Positions 22,250 through 25,602 of a stretch of DNA of 25,602 nucleotides are shown here, in pieces. The DNA is taken from positions 1 to 25,602 of the forward strand of contig DATAZV010000311.1 in the NCBI GenBank assembly GCA_036271855.1, in the 5' to 3' direction. Origin of the DNA: JAQGMJ01 sp036271855 (GTDB lineage: Bacteria; Pseudomonadota; Gammaproteobacteria; Burkholderiales; JAEUOS01). The position numbers and the translations under genes were made by a program. Every line of letters begins with the position of its first letter. The stretch's first letter is position 1. The notes below the pieces were generated by a model that searched no databases, was not told the origin of the DNA, and saw only the letters and a list, made by a program, of their open reading frames with translations.

Positions 22250-22286
22250 CGGCTTAAGTGCAACGCTGCGTCATGCATGCGCAGCG

Positions 22287-23201
22287 TCACTTCGCCTCCG
22301 CGTACGCCGCCTTCACCGCACCGGCGAGTCGTCCGCGGTCCGGGTAGCGCCCGCTCATCGCGCCGTTCACCTCATCGGCCGCCTGCTCCGCCGTCTTGCC
22401 GGCGCGCTTCTCCACCGTGGCGCGGTCGCGCACCTCGTTCAGGTAGGCGCGGTAGCCCTCGATCAGTTCCACCCCGCCGCTGGGCCCGTGGCTGGGCACC
22501 ACCAGCACCGGCTTCAGCGCCTGCAGCCGGTCCAGGCTTTCCAGCCAGTGCGCCAGGCTGGAGTAGGGGCTGGCGAAGGCCGGCTGCGCGCGCATCGCGA
22601 TGTCGCCGGCGAACAGCACGCGATCGGTCTCCACCCAGATGGCGATGTCGCCGCGCGTGTGGTTCGGCCCCATCGCATACATCGATACGCGCACTCCGCC
22701 CAGGTCCAGCACCAGGTCCTGGCCGAAGCTGATGTTGGCGGTGCGGTAGTCCGCGCCCTTGAGCAGTTCGGCGTTGATCGGCGAGCGCGCGGAAAACACG
22801 TTCGCCAGTTGCAGGCCGAATTCGGAAATGTCGCGGCGCTGGTCGGCCGAGCGGATCATCAGCGTTGAAGCCGGAAACGCCTGCGCCCCCAGGTCATGCT
22901 CGGGATGGAAATGCGTCGCCACCAGGTACATCTGGCGCGCGCCCGCAAGTTTTTGCGCCGCCGCCAGCACGGTGGCGCCATTGCGCGGCCCCAGGCCGGT
23001 GTCGATCACCAGCACCGACTTGGTCCCCACCACGATGCCGACGTTGGGCACCAGGGGCACGCTGTTGTCGGGAATCACCCATACGTGCGTTGTCGCCTGG
23101 TTCAGGCCCTCGGCGCGCACCAGCGGGTCCGGCAATTGCGCCTGCGCCGCAGCGGCGCAGGCGAGCAGCGAAAGGGCGACGAGTTGGAGCAGCTTGTGCA
23201 T
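22287..23201 (-). CDS. MBL-fold metallo-hydrolase, exported
   Basis: A 304-residue protein with AGGAT before ATG 23201. The signal peptide HKLLQLVALSLLACAAAAQA is probably cut after residue 21. The metal site is recognisable: THFHPEHDLGAQAF gives His97, His99 and His102, with Glu101 where the usual HxHxDH has Asp. Further ligands are His181 (GPNHTRGD), Asp200 (LFAGDIAM) and His238 (VVPSHG). The fold start VGIVVGTKSVLVIDTGLG is typical. The family hydrolyses diverse esters, lactones or thioesters, and the periplasmic member here cannot be assigned a substrate. It heads a three-gene set with a membrane protein and a CoA-transferase. Confidence 0.93.
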   Translation of the reverse strand: MHKLLQLVALSLLACAAAAQAQLPDPLVRAEGLNQATTHVWVIPDNSVPLVPNVGIVVGTKSVLVIDTGLGPRNGATVLAAAQKLAGARQMYLVATHFHPEHDLGAQAFPASTLMIRSADQRRDISEFGLQLANVFSARSPINAELLKGADYRTANISFGQDLVLDLGGVRVSMYAMGPNHTRGDIAIWVETDRVLFAGDIAMRAQPAFASPYSSLAHWLESLDRLQALKPVLVVPSHGPSGGVELIEGYRAYLNEVRDRATVEKRAGKTAEQAADEVNGAMSGRYPDRGRLAGAVKAAYAEAK

Positions 23202-23337
23202 GATGATCCTGGATCGGTATGGCTGCATGGCGAGGCCGCAAGCATAGTCCAAACCGGGCCGTGCGCGTGCGCGCGGCGGGCCAGCCGGCTTTCCGGGCAA
23301 TAATGGCGCCCTTACGCCATCGATTGCGCCAGCCGAA

Positions 23338-23916
23338 ATGAAAAAAGCCGTCCCCCGCAAAGCCGCCGCCCGCCCGGCGCCAAAAAAGAAACCGGTGGTG
23401 AAAAAAACAGCGCCCAGACGCGCCACCGCCAAAAAGTCTCGCGGCCTCTGGCCCGCAGTCACGGCCGGCCTGGCCGCAACCGGGGACGCTGCCGCCGCCG
23501 GCGCCTCCCTGCTCGAAACGCTTGCGCCCAAGGGCGACGCCACCGGCCTCTGCGCCCACCTCGCCCACGCGCTCGGTGCGCAGCTCGCCCGCGCCACCGC
23601 CGCCGCGCGCAAGCGCGCCGCCAAGCCGCTGGGCGCCGATGCGCTGGAGGCCGTCCGCGACATTCTCAACATCCTGCGGGTCTACGTCGAGGCCGCCAAC
23701 ATCATCCGTGCGCGCAGCGCCGAAATCGCCGACACCTGGGCTGCGCTGGCCCCGGCGAAACACCGGCAATTCCAGTCCGGCCTGACCCGGCTGGCGCTGG
23801 CGGTGACCCGCGAGCGCAACACCGCCGATGTGCCGGCGCTGATGTCGGCCGCGCTTGATGGCGTCATCAGCGAAGCGGCGGTGCCGAAAAAACGCAAGGC
23901 GCGCGCCGGCGCCTGA
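23338..23916 (+). CDS. Hypothetical protein with basic AlgP/histone-H1-like N-terminus
   Basis: A 192-residue protein. Residues 1-36 are Lys/Arg/Ala/Pro-rich with KKPVVKKTAPRRATAKKS, a pattern of histone-like tails that bind DNA or polyphosphate. The remaining 150 residues are Ala/Leu-rich helices, including LEAVRDILNILRVYVEAANI and a second pair around FQSGLTRLALAVTRERNTAD. The C-terminus is again basic (VPKKRKARAGA). There is no signal or membrane segment. No Shine-Dalgarno sequence is obvious before the ATG. It is divergent from the MBL-fold gene. A nucleoid-associated or phasin-like role is possible but unproven. Confidence 0.78.
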   Translation: MKKAVPRKAAARPAPKKKPVVKKTAPRRATAKKSRGLWPAVTAGLAATGDAAAAGASLLETLAPKGDATGLCAHLAHALGAQLARATAAARKRAAKPLGADALEAVRDILNILRVYVEAANIIRARSAEIADTWAALAPAKHRQFQSGLTRLALAVTRERNTADVPALMSAALDGVISEAAVPKKRKARAGA

Positions 23917-23968
23917 TCGCGGGCCGGCCGTTTGTCGCCGGCATGTGGGATTGCGCCGACAGCACGCC

Positions 23969-23996
23969 TGCGCGCGCGCCGACAGACGCGCGCGCA
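23969..23996. repeat. Alternating CG inverted repeat after the basic-tailed gene
   Basis: TGCGCGCGCG (23969-23978) and CGCGCGCGCA (23987-23996) are perfect 10-base arms around an eight-base loop, 53 bases past the stop at 23916. There is no T tract. The alternating pattern is prone to Z-DNA. It could end transcription weakly by a factor-dependent route. Confidence 0.45.
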
Positions 23997-24096
23997 CGCC
24001 GGCCCTAGGCTGGCACTTTCGGATCGGCGCCGGATTTCCCGCGCCGACTCCGTTTCACGGCGGTGCACAGCCCGCTTGAACACCAAGGAGCGCAAC

Positions 24097-24375
24097 ATGC
24101 CAAGACTTCCAGCCCTGATCGCCATCGCTGCCGCCACGCTCGCCTGCGCGGCGCCGGCACTGGCGATGACCGACGCCGAATACCGCACGCAAAAAGAGCG
24201 CGTGAAAGAAGACTTCAGCCACCGTTTCGTCACCTGCATCGACTACGCCGGTGCCGAGCGGCGCAAGTGCGAGTCGGACCTGCGCCACGAACGCAACACC
24301 GCGCTGAAAGACCTCAAGACCAGCTACCGGTCGAGCAGGGAACCAGCGCCGCCGCCGGCGACGGTGCGGCCGTAA
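24097..24375 (+). CDS. Small secreted charged protein, hypothetical
   Basis: A 92-residue protein with AAGGAG at 24085-24090 and ATG 24097. The signal peptide (PALIAIAAATLACAAPALA) is probably cut after residue 23. The mature 69 residues are highly charged and helical (YRTQKERVKEDFSHRFVTC, then AERRKCESDLRHERNTALKDL). Two Cys residues (47, 58) are well placed for a disulfide between helices. The tail REPAPPPATVRP is proline-rich. I recall small unnamed periplasmic proteins of this look in Burkholderiales. It is convergent with the cupin gene, with a hairpin between. Confidence 0.82.
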   Translation: MPRLPALIAIAAATLACAAPALAMTDAEYRTQKERVKEDFSHRFVTCIDYAGAERRKCESDLRHERNTALKDLKTSYRSSREPAPPPATVRP

Positions 24376-24384
24376 CGTCGCGCC

Positions 24385-24417
24385 GCACTGCCGCCGCCGG
24401 TCCGGCCGCGGCAGTGC
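24385..24417. terminator. GC hairpin between convergent genes, no T tract
   Basis: GCACTGCCGC (24385-24394) pairs perfectly with GCGGCAGTGC (24408-24417) around a 13-base loop. It lies between the stops of two convergent genes, where a bidirectional terminator is expected. The missing T tract makes the call moderate. Confidence 0.45.
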
Positions 24418-24424
24418 CGCCGCG

Positions 24425-24919
24425 CTATTTCATCTTGTGCGGCGCCCCAAAACGCGGCCCCTGCGGGTAGCTGGGCACGGTCTCGACCGGTCCCATGCCG
24501 GTGATCTGCACGATCACCTCCTCATCCTTGGCGCCGTCGAAATGGACCCCACCCTTCGGATGCATCATGTAGCTGCCCGGCCCCAGGCCCTTGGTGGTGG
24601 CCGGGTCCCACGAATCGTCGGTGCCGGTGTACCAGGTGCCCTTGATCACCACCACGAAGCGGTCCTGCGAATGATAATGCGGCGCGCTCATGATGCCGGG
24701 CGGGAAGGTGTTGCGCACGACGTAGAGTCCGGGCTTGGAGGGGTCGCCGTAGAGCACCACGTTTTTCACCCCGAGCGCGGCCGATTTCCACTGGATCTCG
24801 TCCGGCGTGGCGCGGATGAATCCCTTGGTATCAGGCACCGGCTGGGCGGATGCCGGGGCGCAGGCAAGGGCGGAAAGCAGCAGGGTCGCGGCCAGGGCGG
24901 CAGCGGGAAAGTGGCGCAT
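24425..24919 (-). CDS. Exported cupin-domain protein
   Basis: A 164-residue protein with GGAG before ATG 24919. The signal peptide is probably cut after residue 25 (ACAPASA), giving QPVPDTKGFI. A single cupin barrel follows: motif 1 is in APHYHSQDRFVVVIKGTWY, with two metal-type His residues in HYH, and motif 2 is in HPKGGVHFDGAKDEEVIVQITG, with a further His. The classical motif 1 Glu position is not obvious: an Asp follows HYH (HYHSQD). Such periplasmic cupins bind a metal and a small ligand, sometimes acting as dioxygenase or isomerase, and the activity here is unknown. A consensus -10 (TATAAT) lies 55-60 bases upstream. Confidence 0.9.
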   Translation of the reverse strand: MRHFPAAALAATLLLSALACAPASAQPVPDTKGFIRATPDEIQWKSAALGVKNVVLYGDPSKPGLYVVRNTFPPGIMSAPHYHSQDRFVVVIKGTWYTGTDDSWDPATTKGLGPGSYMMHPKGGVHFDGAKDEEVIVQITGMGPVETVPSYPQGPRFGAPHKMK

Positions 24920-24973
24920 GGGGGTCTCCGGTAGTTGTTATGGCAGCCTGTCGTTCGGGCAGGCTTGGCGGAA

Positions 24974-24979
24974 ATTATA
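24974..24979 (-). promoter_or_regulatory. Consensus -10 box upstream of the cupin gene
   Basis: TATAAT on the minus strand, 55 bases before the cupin ATG. No good -35 hexamer occurs at 16-18 bases, so activation by a regulator would be needed if it is a promoter. Confidence 0.4.
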
Positions 24980-25021
24980 GACGCACGCGCCCCCAAACCG
25001 GCGCTTTTGGCGCGGGTGAAA

Positions 25022-25041
25022 ATCAACCACACTTAGTTGAT
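25022..25041. repeat. Short inverted repeat in the non-coding stretch
   Basis: ATCAAC and GTTGAT are 6-base arms around eight bases. The arm sequence recalls GGTTGA/TCAACC at 597-612, though spacing differs. A shared factor is speculative. Confidence 0.25.
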
Positions 25042-25286
25042 CGACTTGCGTATGCTTGGAACATCAGGATTGAATCGATGTTCTGTTTTCCGCATGCCTG
25101 CGTCCACCCCAAACTCGAGTTGTTCCCGGCCGCGTGCCGCCGATGCGCAGCGACGCGCGCGTTCGTTTGCGAGTGGTTGCAAATTGCGCGCGCTGTGCGC
25201 GAGTACCTACTTACCACGCGTGTAGTTAAAAACCACCATCATTCACCGTCATTTCGCAGGCGGCACAAAACGAATTTGCGAAAAAA

Positions 25287-25306
25287 CTCAGGTTTTCTCA
25301 GGTTTC
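25287..25306. repeat. Tandem decamer CTCAGGTTTY x2
   Basis: CTCAGGTTTT immediately followed by CTCAGGTTTC, in the AT-richer intergenic region 43 bases past the stop of the 59-residue gene. No function can be given. Confidence 0.35.
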
Positions 25307-25348
25307 GACCACAACCGTAGTAGCCGGCGACTGCAAGAATGCAGCCGG

Positions 25349-25528
25349 TTACTTCTTGCCGCGCGTCGGCTTGGGCTGAGTTTCCGAGCTGGGGTCGCTG
25401 GCGGGAAAGCTGTCCTCCACCGCCTGGTCGACGCGTTTTTCCTCACCGGCGGGGTTCTTGTGCTCGGGGCGCGGCTTGGCCTGGTCCGACTGCTTGGGCG
25501 TGCCGGGAGTGGGCTTGTCCTGGTTCAT
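25349..25528 (-). CDS. Small hydrophilic protein with FPASDP motif, 59 residues
   Basis: AGGAG precedes ATG 25528 with a spacing of six, and the frame closes with TAA at 25349. The protein starts MNQDKPTPGTPKQSDQAK, has Pro/Lys/Gln-rich flanks, and carries the central block RVDQAVEDSFPASDPSS (32-48). The VDxAVExSFPASDP core recurs in small uncharacterised proteins of many proteobacteria, as I recall. It is probably disordered, with no signal or membrane segment. A bulged hairpin (CCGG, CTGCA, AGAA, TGCAG, CCGG; 25324-25348) directly follows the stop. A short gene like this is easily missed in annotation. Confidence 0.82.
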   Translation of the reverse strand: MNQDKPTPGTPKQSDQAKPRPEHKNPAGEEKRVDQAVEDSFPASDPSSETQPKPTRGKK

Positions 25529-25547
25529 GGCGGCTCCTGTGGGTTAA

Positions 25548-25567
25548 GGCGCCGGAGCTTCGGCGCC
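25548..25567. terminator. Possible hairpin upstream of the 59-residue gene
   Basis: GGCGCCG-GAGCTT-CGGCGCC is a perfect 7-base stem with a six-base loop. It may be the end of a minus-strand gene outside the window, but only CCTTAACC follows on that strand, so it is weak. Confidence 0.35.
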
Positions 25568-25602
25568 ACACAGCTTGGGCCGCCTGGCTGGAACGGAGTT
25601 CC

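Larger units (their letters stand above)
24920..25348. other. 429-base intergenic stretch, AT-richer, no convincing gene
   Basis: Bases 24920-24979 hold the cupin leader and promoter. The rest contains an inverted repeat ATCAAC/GTTGAT (25022-25041), a tandem decamer CTCAGGTTTT/CTCAGGTTTC (25287-25306), and a frame of 80 codons at 25078-25320 without coding character. Base composition falls below that of the flanking genes. No tRNA or known RNA fold was recognised. Confidence 0.6.

Noticed and set aside
25078..25320. Open frame of 80 codons in the long intergenic stretch, with AGGA upstream and a segment faintly like a LysR C-terminus
   Set aside because: Composition is Cys/Arg/His-rich and unlike the coding pattern of neighbours, and the resemblance is too slight to call even a pseudogene.

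Overview
The window is GC-rich, gene-dense chromosomal DNA of a betaproteobacterium, most likely Burkholderiales and perhaps Oxalobacteraceae. The order-level call rests on a TctC/Bug solute receptor, an enolase-superfamily enzyme, a class III CoA-transferase, several glutathione S-transferases, a large-subunit catalase and a class I PPK2. The family-level call is weak. No rRNA, tRNA, insertion sequence, integrase, phage gene or CRISPR array was seen. Most genes read as ordinary metabolic, transport and stress functions.

Layout. 1-1733 (minus): a TctC-type periplasmic receptor followed by an enolase-superfamily gene cut by the window edge. 1889-3044: a hypothetical coiled-coil protein whose 3' end overlaps that of a convergent GIY-YIG gene. 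3274-4443: a periplasmic branched-chain-type substrate-binding protein with an excellent terminator, convergent with an atypical short-chain dehydrogenase (4499-5209). 5348-7082: an anchored NTF2-like protein, a beta-type GST and a small membrane protein. 7253-11711: an oxidative/general-stress island holding a secreted protein with two internal repeats, KatE-type catalase, a DUF2934 protein, a secreted Gly/Ser-rich protein and, convergent, a hemerythrin-domain protein. 11937-14714: a PitA-like phosphate transporter and a polyphosphate kinase 2, divergently transcribed from an intergenic region with PHO-box-like repeats facing both ways.

14879-16985: a sterol-desaturase-family hydroxylase and a beta-barrel autotransporter-like protein with almost no passenger. 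17077-19436 (minus): a small membrane protein, a DUF6891-like protein, an MgtC/SapB protein and a GST. 19725-20337: an NTF2-like protein and a 61-residue protein. 20517-23201 (minus): a tight gene set of metallo-beta-lactamase-fold hydrolase, four-helix membrane protein and CaiB/BaiF CoA-transferase. 23338-25528: a basic-tailed protein, a small secreted protein, a secreted cupin, a 429-base non-coding AT-richer stretch, and a 59-residue protein with an FPASDP motif.

The strongest regulatory story is phosphate. Three 11-base-phased GTCAC half-sites face pitA and a near-consensus 18-mer PHO box faces ppk2, so phosphate import and polyphosphate metabolism are probably co-controlled by PhoB. A third, weaker PHO-like 18-mer lies upstream of the substrate-binding protein gene. 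I saw no convincing new multi-gene defence or mobile system. The most unusual items are the repeat protein beside the catalase, several perfect inverted repeats placed at promoters or gene junctions, and catalytic-residue substitutions in the dehydrogenase and the catalase.
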